Positions 1 through 7,202 of a stretch of 33,387 bases of DNA are shown in pieces (within the stretch, counting starts at the first letter, position 1; every line of letters starts with the position of its first letter). The translations under genes were made by a program, and so were the position numbers. Source of the DNA: an uncultured Spirochaetaceae bacterium (GTDB taxonomy: Bacteria > Spirochaetota > Spirochaetia > Sphaerochaetales > Sphaerochaetaceae); the NCBI GenBank assembly GCA_900321635.1, contig ONWV01000009.1, positions 1-33,387 of the forward strand, read 5' to 3'. The notes below the pieces were generated by a model that worked only from the letters and a program-made list of their open reading frames with translations, made no database searches and was not told where the DNA came from.

Positions 1-947
1 TCACTGATTTCAATGGCCTGATCTATCGACGAAGCCACAATAATCTTGCCGTTACTCTCAATTGAGGCCCTTGCAATGCCTTCTCTTGGAAGAGCGTTGA
101 GCTGAAGCTCAAGTTCATCCGCAACCTTCTGAGCCAGATCCATGCTGTCGGTGATAAGAACTGCCGAGGCGTTTCTGTCATGCTCAGCCTGACTTAGCAT
201 GTCGGCTGCCACAATCTTCGGATTGGACTTTCCGTCTGCGATGATAAGAATCTCGCTGGGTCCTGCAATCATGTCTATTCCCACAAGGCCCGACACTTCC
301 TTCTTTGCTTCTGCAACGTAGATATTTCCGGGTCCTACTATCTTGTCCGCCTTAGGGACGGTCTCTGTTCCGTAGGCAAGAGCCGCAATGGCCTGGGCGC
401 CTCCTATTCTGAAAACTCTGTCCACACCTGCAACGTATGCTGCAGCTAAAACGGCCTGACTGATTTTCCCGTCATATGAGGGAGGTGTCACCATAACAAC
501 CTGGTCCACTCCCGCAATCTTTGCAGGGATGGTATCCATAAGGACTGTGGAAGGATAAGCGGCGGTTCCGCCCGGAACATAGATTCCGGCTACAGAGACC
601 GGCACTATTTTCTGGCCAAGTACAACCCCGTCTTTCTCAGAGACAACAAAGCTTTCCCGCTTCTGGCGGCTGTGGTAGTTTCTGATATTTTTGGCGGCCT
701 TTTTCAGAACATCCAAAAATGCCTTATCCATGGACTTGGCGGCATTTTCGATTTCTTCCTTGGGAACTTCGATTGAATCAATCTGAGCCCCATCGAACTT
801 GAGGGTGTATTCCCTCAGAGCCTCATCCTTTCTCTCTTTTACGTCAGATAAGATTGCCGAAACAACATCCGAGACATCTCTGGATGATGTAGAGCGGGAA
901 AAGATTCTGTCCTCTGAAACCACTCCGTATTCCAAGATTCTGATCAT
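1..947 (-). CDS. hisD: Histidinol dehydrogenase, C-terminus cut by window edge
   Basis: Catalyses the last two steps of histidine synthesis, oxidising L-histidinol to L-histidine with two NAD+. The minus-strand frame from ATG 947 stays open to base 1 for about 315 codons. The family is about 430 residues, so roughly the last quarter lies outside the window. Family blocks seen are VPGGTAAYPS, the GPGNIYVA segment, GPSEIL and LSQAEHD, which holds the zinc-binding Gln and His. The catalytic Glu-His pair normally follows shortly after the point where the window ends. The ATG overlaps the hisG stop in an ATGA junction (944-947), so the two genes are translationally coupled in one his operon. The start is unambiguous from this coupling and from the conserved N-terminus. 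Confidence 0.95.
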   Translation of the reverse strand, partial: MIRILEYGVVSEDRIFSRSTSSRDVSDVVSAILSDVKERKDEALREYTLKFDGAQIDSIEVPKEEIENAAKSMDKAFLDVLKKAAKNIRNYHSRQKRESFVVSEKDGVVLGQKIVPVSVAGIYVPGGTAAYPSTVLMDTIPAKIAGVDQVVMVTPPSYDGKISQAVLAAAYVAGVDRVFRIGGAQAIAALAYGTETVPKADKIVGPGNIYVAEAKKEVSGLVGIDMIAGPSEILIIADGKSNPKIVAADMLSQAEHDRNASAVLITDSMDLAQKVADELELQLNALPREGIARASIESNGKIIVASSIDQAIEIS

Positions 948-1573
948 TTGTCTGCCTCCACCTGTCTTCTGAGTCCTTCTATCACCTTAAGGACATCTTT
1001 TCTCTTGAATTCATAAGAGGCCTTGTTAGCTATGAGTCTTGCGGATATCGGCATGATGGTCTCCTTGACCTCAAGGCCGTTCTCCTTAAGAGTAGTTCCG
1101 GTCTCCACTATATCAACTATCACATCGGACATGCCCAAAACCGGAGCAAGCTCGATTGAGCCGTTCAGATGTATGATGTCTATCTCTCTTCCGAGCGACG
1201 CATAATAGCGCCTGGCGATGTTTGAGAACTTGGTTGCAACCCTCAGTGTAACATCGGCATTGTCCCTGAAGTCCTTCTTGGCTGCCACACACATGCGGCA
1301 TTTTCCGGTTTTCAGATCCAGAACCTCATATATGTCCGGCATGTATTCATCGATTATGTCCTTTCCTGCCACACCTATGTCTGCAGCACCGCGCTCTACA
1401 TAGACAGCTACATCGCTGGGCTTTACCCAGAAGAATCTGACGCCTGTTGCCTGATTCTCAAACACAAGTTTTCTGGAATCACCAAGAACCTCAGGGCACC
1501 CAAATCCGGAAGCTTCGAACATTGTGTAGACCTTCTCTCCGAGTCTCCCCTTGGGAAGTGCGATATTAAGCAT
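944..1573 (-). CDS. hisG: ATP phosphoribosyltransferase, short form catalytic subunit
   Basis: First step of histidine synthesis: condenses ATP with PRPP to phosphoribosyl-ATP. At 209 residues it lacks the C-terminal regulatory domain of the long form, so it belongs to the HisG-S class that works as a hetero-octamer with HisZ, which is encoded just upstream. The start is placed at ATG 1573 (LNIALPKGRLGE follows) and not at 1597, because GGAGGAAAAG sits just before 1573 and the family begins with this sequence. It overlaps the end of hisZ by 8 bases and the start of hisD by 4. The DIVETGTTLKEN block is the PRPP-binding loop typical of the family. Confidence 0.96.
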   Translation of the reverse strand: MLNIALPKGRLGEKVYTMFEASGFGCPEVLGDSRKLVFENQATGVRFFWVKPSDVAVYVERGAADIGVAGKDIIDEYMPDIYEVLDLKTGKCRMCVAAKKDFRDNADVTLRVATKFSNIARRYYASLGREIDIIHLNGSIELAPVLGMSDVIVDIVETGTTLKENGLEVKETIMPISARLIANKASYEFKRKDVLKVIEGLRRQVEADK

Positions 1574-2645
1574 TATCTTTTCCTCCCATGTCAACAAGTT
1601 CCCTGTAACGCAGATTCATATCGGGCTCTTTAAGAGTCACTACACTCTTTCCGCTGTTTCTGATTTCCTGGGCCTTATTCAGCACGACATTGATGTCATC
1701 TCCGTCACTGTATTTCAAAACGGTGTCCACATCGTAATCCGGCACATCCTCAAGCAGCCTCTCAAGCGAATCAAGATACACGGCAAAGCCGATTGCCCTG
1801 GATCTTTTTTTCATCCTCCTCATCAACTTGTCGTACTGACCTCCGGAAATCACTGCAGACGGAACGCCCTGCACATAACCGCGGAAGACGATTCCGTTGT
1901 AGTACTTCATTCCGTCCAGGATTGAAAAATCAATTCTCATCCTCTTCGGATCAAGAGTTTTTGCTATTGTCCTTAGCTCCGAAAGGCTCTTTTCATCCAC
2001 ATACATGTCAGAAAGCTGGCTCAGAACCTCATCCGTTGAGCCACTTATCATTGCAAGCTTTGCAATCTTTGACAAAGGTTCACTGTAATATGGATTATTA
2101 TCTGCAAGAGCTCCCAAAGCAGAGACATTGCGCGCTGAAAGTGCTTTTGCCACAATTGGTGCAAGAATATCAGGAATCTGGTTCAGAAGGCTTTCCACTA
2201 TTCCTATGTGTGAAATTGTGAGAATCGAGTTCTTTGAGATCGAAGTAAGGCTCATCTGTGCAAGAGAAGCCACCTCACATAGTTCCAGAAGCCCCACGTC
2301 GCCGATACACTCAAGACCTGCCTGCATAATCTCTCGGAATGTTCCACTGCTTGAGGAAACACGGTAGACATTCTCTCCGTAGCAGATTCTGGAGACACTG
2401 TTATTTTGGTCTCTGACGCTTCTGACAATGGAAAGAGTCACATCAGGCTTCAATGCCATGAGCTTTCCGTCCGTATCGGTGAATGTGATGATGTTTGAAG
2501 AGACCAGAAAGTCCTTGTTGCGGGCATAAAGGTCATACTCCTCAAAGCGGCTCATCTTGTATGTCTTGTAGCCGAATGAGGAATACAGGGATCTGAGCTT
2601 GAAGAGTACCTTCTCCTCTCCTTTGAGGTTATATTTCTCAGCCAT
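1566..2645 (-). CDS. hisZ: ATP phosphoribosyltransferase regulatory subunit
   Basis: A 359-residue paralogue of histidyl-tRNA synthetase that carries histidine feedback control for the short HisG. The core is a class II aminoacyl-tRNA-synthetase fold: KVLFKLRSLYSSFGY near the N-terminus, then KPDVTLSIVRSV, CYGENVYRV and QAGLECIGD (motif 2 region), and ISGGQYDKLM near residue 270. There is no C-terminal anticodon-binding domain, so it is not a HisRS. It lies between the yerC-like gene (8-base overlap) and hisG (8-base overlap). The combination of short HisG and HisZ supports the call independently of sequence similarity. Confidence 0.93.
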   Translation of the reverse strand: MAEKYNLKGEEKVLFKLRSLYSSFGYKTYKMSRFEEYDLYARNKDFLVSSNIITFTDTDGKLMALKPDVTLSIVRSVRDQNNSVSRICYGENVYRVSSSSGTFREIMQAGLECIGDVGLLELCEVASLAQMSLTSISKNSILTISHIGIVESLLNQIPDILAPIVAKALSARNVSALGALADNNPYYSEPLSKIAKLAMISGSTDEVLSQLSDMYVDEKSLSELRTIAKTLDPKRMRIDFSILDGMKYYNGIVFRGYVQGVPSAVISGGQYDKLMRRMKKRSRAIGFAVYLDSLERLLEDVPDYDVDTVLKYSDGDDINVVLNKAQEIRNSGKSVVTLKEPDMNLRYRELVDMGGKDNA

Positions 2646-2940
2646 TGTTGTCTCCTTCCTTTCGAAGGCGTCCGATTACAGTCCTGTAGCCGCCGTCACC
2701 GTAGACAAGGCATCTGTTGACCCTTGAGATTGTTGCGGATGACACGCTTGTAATCTTGGAGATTTCTTGGTAGTTCTTGCCTTCATCAAGCAGAAACGCA
2801 ACTTGAAGCCTCTGGGCCAGATCCTGAAACTCCTTGATGGTGCAGACATCCTCAAAGAACGAGCGGCACTCCTGCTCTGTCTTCAGAGAAAGAACCGCCT
2901 TGAAAAACTGCTGGGCAATATTCGGATCAATCTTATCCAT
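2638..2940 (-). CDS. YerC/TrpR-family repressor, likely his operon regulator
   Basis: A 100-residue all-helical protein of the TrpR/YerC family. Residues about 30-60 (FEDVCTIKEFQDLAQRLQVAFLLDEGKNY) and the following helix-turn-helix (EISKITSVSSATISRVNRCL) match the family well. Relatives in Firmicutes have been proposed as histidine-responsive repressors (HisR/YerC). Being the first gene of this his operon, overlapping hisZ by 8 bases, strongly suggests the same job here. That role is inferred. The start at 2940 is preceded by a GGAG-type site (in GGACGGAGATACAGT). A matching inverted repeat, TGCGCTAA-N12-TTAGCGCA, lies 27-54 bases upstream of the start codon. Confidence 0.85.
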   Translation of the reverse strand: MDKIDPNIAQQFFKAVLSLKTEQECRSFFEDVCTIKEFQDLAQRLQVAFLLDEGKNYQEISKITSVSSATISRVNRCLVYGDGGYRTVIGRLRKEGDNNG

Positions 2941-2966
2941 ACTGTATCTCCGTCCTGCTGTATTAT

Positions 2967-2994
2967 TGCGCTAACACATTAGCACTTTAGCGCA
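2967..2994. promoter_or_regulatory. Candidate operator for the his operon
   Basis: A perfect 8-base inverted repeat, TGCGCTAA (2967-2974) and TTAGCGCA (2987-2994), with a 12-base spacer that holds a third related half-site (ATTAGCAC, 2979-2985). It sits immediately upstream of the TrpR-family regulator gene and thus of the whole his operon. The position suggests autoregulation by that protein. No binding data are available, and the site could also serve the divergent transporter. Confidence 0.5.
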
Positions 2995-3012
2995 TTAAAG
3001 TAAATAGCATTC

Positions 3013-3094
3013 CTTGTAAATCTTGCAAATCTTGCAAATCTTGCAAATCTTGCAAATCTTGCACAATTTGCAAATCTTGCAAAACTCTGCAAAT
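3013..3094. repeat. Tandem 9-base repeat array (CTTGCAAAT)
   Basis: About eight units of the 9-mer CTTGCAAAT run head to tail: one variant (CTTGTAAAT, 3013-3021), four exact copies (3022-3057), then CTTGCACAA, TTTGCAAAT, CTTGCAAAA and a degenerate tail. The last 28 bases (3067-3094) match 20248-20275 at 26 of 28 positions. It lies between the divergent his and transporter genes. Read in the plus frame it would give a Leu-Ala-Asn repeat, but there is a stop directly upstream and no start with a ribosome site, so it is treated as non-coding. Confidence 0.85.
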
Positions 3095-3147
3095 GTCAAA
3101 AGCATCTTTAGAACCTAAAAGACAATACAACGAATAACTCACTTATT

Positions 3148-3167
3148 AAAACCTAACGTTAGCTTTT
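3148..3167. promoter_or_regulatory. Near-perfect palindrome, LacI-like operator candidate
   Basis: AAAAcCTAACGTTAGcTTTT: a 20-base palindrome with a single mismatched pair, containing a perfect 10-base core CTAACGTTAG centred on CG. Many LacI/PurR-family operators have this shape with a central CG. It lies about 52 bases upstream of the proposed -35 of the sugar ABC transporter, so it could control that operon by looping or activation. No LacI-family gene is in the window, so the regulator is unknown. Confidence 0.45.
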
Positions 3168-3218
3168 GTAATGTAACTTATTTTATTTTAAAATAAAGAA
3201 TTATTGTTCGTATTACTC

Positions 3219-3247
3219 TTGAATGACATTTGCGTTTTCATTAAATT
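3219..3247 (+). promoter_or_regulatory. Candidate promoter of the ABC importer operon
   Basis: TTGAAT (3219-3224), a 17-base spacer and TAAATT (3242-3247). Only seven bases separate the -10 from the GTG start at 3255, so the predicted transcript would begin at or next to the start codon. The -35 sequence TTGAAT is the same as in the candidate promoter at 17021-17049. Confidence 0.5.
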
Positions 3248-3254
3248 ATCTGAC

Positions 3255-4106
3255 GTGAAACTGAATTTGCATCGATACAGGGCATATCTCTATCTGGCTC
3301 CGGCCATTGTTCTGGCGGCACTCTTTTGCTGGTATCCGGCAGTCAAAGGTTTTATTGAATCCTTTTTCACAGTTTCACACTCAGGTACAGTCCAGGGCTT
3401 TGCAGGACTTTCAAACTACAGGACACTCTTTTCGGACAAGGCGTTTCTGAACAGCGTCTCCAACACACTTAGGTTTATAGTGCTCTTTGTTCCTGCAAAC
3501 ACATTCCTGACTTTGCTTGCTGCATCACTTACAAGAAGAAAAAGCAGGTTCTCATTCATTCCCGAATACATATTCTTTGTTCCCGTTGCAGTATCGCTTT
3601 CTGCGTACTCGCTTCTTTTCCGCGAGCTTTTCCGCGGCAAGGCCTCGGTCATAAACAGAATCCTCGGAACAGATTTTCTCTGGATCAATGACAAAAGCGG
3701 GGCCATGGCAACGCTGGTTATTTTGGGAATCTTTCTGGATTTCGGCCTAGACTACATACTTCTTATGAGCGCATTCAGAGGCATCGACAAGAACATAATC
3801 GAGGCCGCACGTATGGATGGAGCCGGCGGGTGGAGACTGTTTTTCCAAGTCGAGCTTCCACAGATCCGCGGAACTGTGCTTGCCACGGTGTTTCTGGCCC
3901 TGAAGGATGCGATTCTGATTTCCGCGCCCATCATCATCCTCACGGAAGGCGGCCCGTACAGGTCAACCGAGACCATAATGTTTTATTACTACACCGAGGC
4001 CTTCAGAAGCGGAAACAGGGCGGTTCAGAATTCCATGGCGGCCCTTGTTCTGACAATCGCAGCCGTTGCCTTTGCAATCTACAGCTTAAGGAGGAAAAGC
4101 AGATGA
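3255..4106 (+). CDS. Sugar ABC transporter permease, MalF/UgpA type
   Basis: Inner-membrane permease of a CUT1-family importer, 283 residues. A first membrane segment (YLYLAPAIVLAALFCWYPA) is followed by a periplasmic loop and about five more segments. The EAA loop that docks the ATPase is EAARMDGAGGWRLFFQVELP. The start is uncertain: the frame opens at TTG 3204, but GTG 3255 gives the usual short N-terminus before the first membrane helix. No Shine-Dalgarno sequence is visible at either site. It overlaps the second permease in an ATGA junction. With the binding protein at 4923 it makes a UgpA-E-B-like set; the ATPase subunit is absent from the window and is probably a shared one. Confidence 0.9.
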   Translation: MKLNLHRYRAYLYLAPAIVLAALFCWYPAVKGFIESFFTVSHSGTVQGFAGLSNYRTLFSDKAFLNSVSNTLRFIVLFVPANTFLTLLAASLTRRKSRFSFIPEYIFFVPVAVSLSAYSLLFRELFRGKASVINRILGTDFLWINDKSGAMATLVILGIFLDFGLDYILLMSAFRGIDKNIIEAARMDGAGGWRLFFQVELPQIRGTVLATVFLALKDAILISAPIIILTEGGPYRSTETIMFYYYTEAFRSGNRAVQNSMAALVLTIAAVAFAIYSLRRKSR

Positions 4107-4918
4107 TAAGGCGACCGCTTGATCAGATGAAGTTCGTCCTCAGAAAGGTTGTTCTCCTTCTTCTGGCTCTGATTGTGGCCTTCCCTCTTTTCTACATGTT
4201 CTCCTCCTCTCTTTTCTCGGCAAAGGATTTCAACAAAGTTAATCTGCTGCCTGCAAAAGCTGTCTTCAGCAACTACGCAAAGGTTTTCGGCCACAGGTAT
4301 TTCGGATCGTACATAATCAACTCGGTGGGAACATCGGTTCTGGCATCTGTCATCAGAACTGTTGTGATTGTCCTGGCCTCATTTGCATTGACTCATCTTT
4401 CCTTCAAAGGAAGGAACCTCATCTTCTCTGCCCTGATGCTCACGCTCTTTGTGCCGCAGGAAGCAGTTTTGTACCAGAACTACAGAACCATAGCATCTTT
4501 GGGTCTTCTGGACACGTGGGCGGGAATAATTGCCACAAGTCTTTTTTCCGCAGCTCAGATGATTCTTGTCATGGGGTCTTTCATGGCGCAGGACAGAAGT
4601 TCCTATGATGCAGCCAGAATAGACGGAGCTTCGGACTTAAGATACATAGTCTCAGTTCTGGTACCGCTTTCGGGTCCTGCCGTTCTGACAGTATCGATTC
4701 AGACTCTGATTACCACATTCAACAGCTACCTTTGGCCGCTTCTTGTTACAAACAAGCCCAAAACCCGCACTATTCAGACAGGAATAACCATGCTGGGTTT
4801 TGCAGAATCCGGAGACATGGGAGCCCAGATGGCTTCGCTTGTTCTCATAACCGTACCGTTTATGATTGTTCTGGCGTTCACGAAAAAAAGAATAGAGAAC
4901 TCACTGATAAGGAGGTGA
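4103..4918 (+). CDS. Sugar ABC transporter permease, MalG/UgpE type
   Basis: Second permease of the same importer, 271 residues with six predicted membrane segments. The EAA loop reads YDAARIDGASDLRYIVSVLVP, near residue 175. The frame is open far upstream (to 3830), but the start is set at ATG 4103. AAGGAGG lies just before it, the codon overlaps the preceding stop, and the protein then begins directly ahead of its first membrane helix as in the family. It is followed after four bases by the solute-binding protein. Confidence 0.92.
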   Translation: MIRRPLDQMKFVLRKVVLLLLALIVAFPLFYMFSSSLFSAKDFNKVNLLPAKAVFSNYAKVFGHRYFGSYIINSVGTSVLASVIRTVVIVLASFALTHLSFKGRNLIFSALMLTLFVPQEAVLYQNYRTIASLGLLDTWAGIIATSLFSAAQMILVMGSFMAQDRSSYDAARIDGASDLRYIVSVLVPLSGPAVLTVSIQTLITTFNSYLWPLLVTNKPKTRTIQTGITMLGFAESGDMGAQMASLVLITVPFMIVLAFTKKRIENSLIRR

Positions 4919-4922
4919 GGAT

Positions 4923-6194
4923 ATGATAAAGAGATTGTCCGCATTTGTTTTGGTTGTGCTTGTCTGCTCAGCCCTTTTCGCATCAGGTTCGTCCGAGAAG
5001 TCGGAAAAGACAACCGTGACCATCTGGCACAGCGCACAGGGATCAAACGCACAGGTGTTTGAGAACCTTGCGCAGGACTTCAACAACGGAATCGGCAAAG
5101 AAAAGAACATAGAAATCGAAGCAATCTATCAGGGCAAGGCAAACGATGTTCTGACAAAGGTCAATGCGGCAACAGGGACCGACTCTCTTCCGGATATCGC
5201 CATGATGGACGCAACAGCTGCCCTGGACATGAACAACAGCCCCTATCTTGTCACCGTGGACAAGCTGGGAATAGACACCTCCGACATATTGGAATGCGGA
5301 ATCTCATCCTATACCTCGGAAAACGGACTTCTGGCACTGCCTTTCAACGCATCGGCTCTGCTTTACTACTACAACAAGAGCCTTTATGACTCTCTGGGTC
5401 TTCAGCCGCCCAGAACTCTGGATGAAATGGCCGAGGTTGTTGCAAAGACCGCATCAAAGGACAGAAGCGGATTTGCAGGGGTTCCTGCCACATTCGAGCT
5501 TACAACACTCATCGGGGCCCAGAACGGCCTGAGCTACATGCTTAACAACAGAAACGGACATGACGGTGCGGCCACAGAGGTTCTTTTCGGAAAGGAAGGA
5601 ACATACAAGGCATTTCTTGAAAAATGGAAAGCCGTTTATGACACAGGTGCCTACAATCCAATCGCCTCCGGAGTTACAGCCGAATTCACAAGCGGAAGAA
5701 CTGCAGCCATGCTTGCATCATCCAGTAACCTTGCATCGGTCATCAATTCGGTCTCAGGTGATTTTGAGGTCGGCGTTGCAAAGGTTCCTATGGTTAACGA
5801 AAAAGCAACAGGCGGAACTGTCATCTCAGGCGGAGCTCTTTTCACATTCACACAGTCTGAGGCTGTGAAAACAGTTCTTGAATACCTTATCTCTCCTGAA
5901 GTTCAGGCAATCTGGTCAGAATCCACAGGCTATGTTCCTGTGAACACCAAATCCTATGATACAGACGCCTACAAGGCGTTTTTACAGAAGAATCCCCTTT
6001 ACAGCGTGGCGATAAAATCGCTTCTGGATTCCAATCCGGGTCTTGCGAATGTATGGGTTCCCTCGGCCTACTCCGTCTATTATTCGTTCCAGGCCAACAT
6101 TGTGGATGTTCTTAACGGAAAGGATATGGATACTGCGGTGTCTGAGATGGTTAAAACAGTTGAAAGCGCGATAAAAGCTTACGTTTCAAACTGA
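4923..6194 (+). CDS. Extracellular solute-binding protein, UgpB-like
   Basis: Periplasmic substrate-binding component, 423 residues. A signal peptide covers residues 1 to about 20-22, ending ALFASG; cleavage by signal peptidase I is likely. The mature protein opens with VTIWHSAQG and carries LPFNASALLYYYNKSLY and the TGYVPVN block near the C-terminus. All three resemble UgpB, the glycerol-3-phosphate/glycerophosphodiester binder, so that substrate or a sugar is possible; substrate cannot be settled from sequence. A strong AAGGAGGTGAG precedes the ATG. Its last nine bases overlap the 3' end of the convergent MerR gene. Confidence 0.9.
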   Translation: MIKRLSAFVLVVLVCSALFASGSSEKSEKTTVTIWHSAQGSNAQVFENLAQDFNNGIGKEKNIEIEAIYQGKANDVLTKVNAATGTDSLPDIAMMDATAALDMNNSPYLVTVDKLGIDTSDILECGISSYTSENGLLALPFNASALLYYYNKSLYDSLGLQPPRTLDEMAEVVAKTASKDRSGFAGVPATFELTTLIGAQNGLSYMLNNRNGHDGAATEVLFGKEGTYKAFLEKWKAVYDTGAYNPIASGVTAEFTSGRTAAMLASSSNLASVINSVSGDFEVGVAKVPMVNEKATGGTVISGGALFTFTQSEAVKTVLEYLISPEVQAIWSESTGYVPVNTKSYDTDAYKAFLQKNPLYSVAIKSLLDSNPGLANVWVPSAYSVYYSFQANIVDVLNGKDMDTAVSEMVKTVESAIKAYVSN

Positions 6195-6629
6195 TTTGAA
6201 GAAGATACATTTTGCCTTGTGATCGCAGCCTGCGCATGCGGCGCCGGGACATTCGGTAAAGCCGTCAACGGCGCTTTCAAGCTGGTCGATGTGCCACTTA
6301 AGCTCATCGATATGGCTCTGAAGCGCCTCCAGGCGTCCCAGGTCCTGTGAAAGCTTGCTGCGGTACTGGGCAAGAAGCTCGGTTCTTCTTTTGTTTCCCT
6401 TCTGGTCTCCGTCCTTCAGACGGATGATTCTTGCAATCTCCTCCAAAGAGAAGCCCAGATCCTTAAGCTCCATGATGCGCTTGAGGTACACAAGGTCCTG
6501 GTCTGAGTAATACCTCTGACCGCCTTTGGTCCTTGACTCGGGAAGAAGTCCAAGCTCTCCGTAGTATCTTATGGTCCTGAGAGTCAGACCGGAAAGCTTT
6601 GCAATCTCACCTATTCTGTAGCGCTTCAT
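6186..6629 (-). CDS. MerR-family regulator with C-terminal cysteine cluster
   Basis: A 147-residue MerR protein. The winged helix-turn-helix spans residues 1-70 (MKRYRIGEIAKLSGLTLRTI onward, with RYY and GQRYYS), then a long dimerisation helix (about 75-120). The C-terminus has four cysteines at 127, 132, 135 and 141 (C-x4-C-x2-C-x5-C), suggesting a metal or iron-sulfur sensor. The frame opens at 6656, but ATG 6629 is chosen because the family starts there and a good -10 lies eight bases before it. The divergent Nudix gene shares its promoter region and is the obvious candidate target. Its 3' end overlaps the convergent binding-protein gene by nine bases. Confidence 0.9.
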   Translation of the reverse strand: MKRYRIGEIAKLSGLTLRTIRYYGELGLLPESRTKGGQRYYSDQDLVYLKRIMELKDLGFSLEEIARIIRLKDGDQKGNKRRTELLAQYRSKLSQDLGRLEALQSHIDELKWHIDQLESAVDGFTECPGAACAGCDHKAKCIFFKSV

Positions 6630-6637
6630 ATATTCGG

Positions 6638-6667
6638 ATTCTAACAGACAGATCATCCGCTTTACAA
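6638..6667 (-). promoter_or_regulatory. Candidate promoter of the MerR gene
   Basis: On the minus strand TTGTAA (6667-6662), an 18-base spacer and TAGAAT (6643-6638). The ATG follows eight bases after the -10, with no ribosome-binding site, so the transcript may be leaderless. Its -35 overlaps the -35 of the opposite Nudix promoter. Confidence 0.5.
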
Positions 6668-6689
6668 GAAGCCTTCGTTTCTCTATAAA
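6661..6689 (+). promoter_or_regulatory. Candidate promoter of the Nudix gene
   Basis: TTTACA (6661-6666), a 17-base spacer and TATAAA (6684-6689). The ATG at 6698 starts eight bases after the -10, so the transcription start should fall at or within a base or two of the start codon. The 17-base spacing is ordinary, not the 19-20 bases typical of MerR-activated promoters. If MerR acts here it may do so by repression. Confidence 0.6.
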
Positions 6690-6697
6690 TTATCGGT

Positions 6698-7195
6698 ATG
6701 GAACGTTGGGACATCTATGACATCAATAAAAACAGAACCGGAAGAACCATGGCAAGAAACGACTGGACCATGGCAGGGGGAGATTATTATCTCTCCGTTT
6801 TAGGTGTCATCAGAACTCCTGACAACAGATTCCTGATTACAAGAAGAGCCATGGACAAGGCATGGGCACCAGGCTGGTGGGAAATTCCCGGAGGCGGGGT
6901 CAAGGCAGGAGAAAGCTCCTTTGAAGCTGTCTGCCGCGAGGTTTTTGAGGAGACTGGAATCGATGTTTCCAAGGCAGAAGGCGGATACCAGTTCTGCTAT
7001 CACCGCGAGCAGCCGGGTCAGAACTACATTGTGGACATCTACCGCTTTGACATGGACATCTCGGAAAAAGATCTTCATCTACAAACCGAAGAGGACATTG
7101 ACGGAAAACTTGCCACATTGTCCGAGATAAAAAAAATAGCGGAGGAAGGTCACTTCCTCCACTACAACAGCATAAAAGAAGTCTTTGAAAACTGA
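6698..7195 (+). CDS. Nudix hydrolase, IPP-isomerase-like subfamily
   Basis: A 165-residue Nudix enzyme that hydrolyses a nucleoside diphosphate-linked substrate; the exact substrate is unknown. The full Nudix box G-x5-E-x7-REVFEETGI lies at residues 66-88. The N-terminus ERWDIYDINKNRTGRT is conserved in this subfamily, which supports ATG 6698 even though no Shine-Dalgarno sequence precedes it. Transcribed divergently from the MerR regulator with 68 bases between the start codons. It converges on glnN, whose stop lies seven bases away. Confidence 0.9.
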   Translation: MERWDIYDINKNRTGRTMARNDWTMAGGDYYLSVLGVIRTPDNRFLITRRAMDKAWAPGWWEIPGGGVKAGESSFEAVCREVFEETGIDVSKAEGGYQFCYHREQPGQNYIVDIYRFDMDISEKDLHLQTEEDIDGKLATLSEIKKIAEEGHFLHYNSIKEVFEN

Positions 7196-7202
7196 TTAAA
7201 AA

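Noticed and set aside
3013-3094. CRISPR array
   Set aside because: Units are 9 bases with no spacers of uniform length, and there are no cas genes.
4923-4990. Lipoprotein signal around Cys15 of the binding protein
   Set aside because: The residues before Cys15 (Val-Leu-Val) do not form a lipobox and the cysteine is within the hydrophobic core; a signal peptidase I site after ALFA or ASG fits better.
6186-6629. Calling the MerR protein SoxR
   Set aside because: Cysteine spacing is C-x4-C-x2-C-x5-C, not the SoxR C-x2-C-x-C-x5-C, and no sox target genes are adjacent.
7141-7160. Perfect hairpin GGAGGAAG-GTCA-CTTCCTCC
   Set aside because: It lies inside the Nudix coding sequence and is not followed by a T run, so it is not called a terminator.
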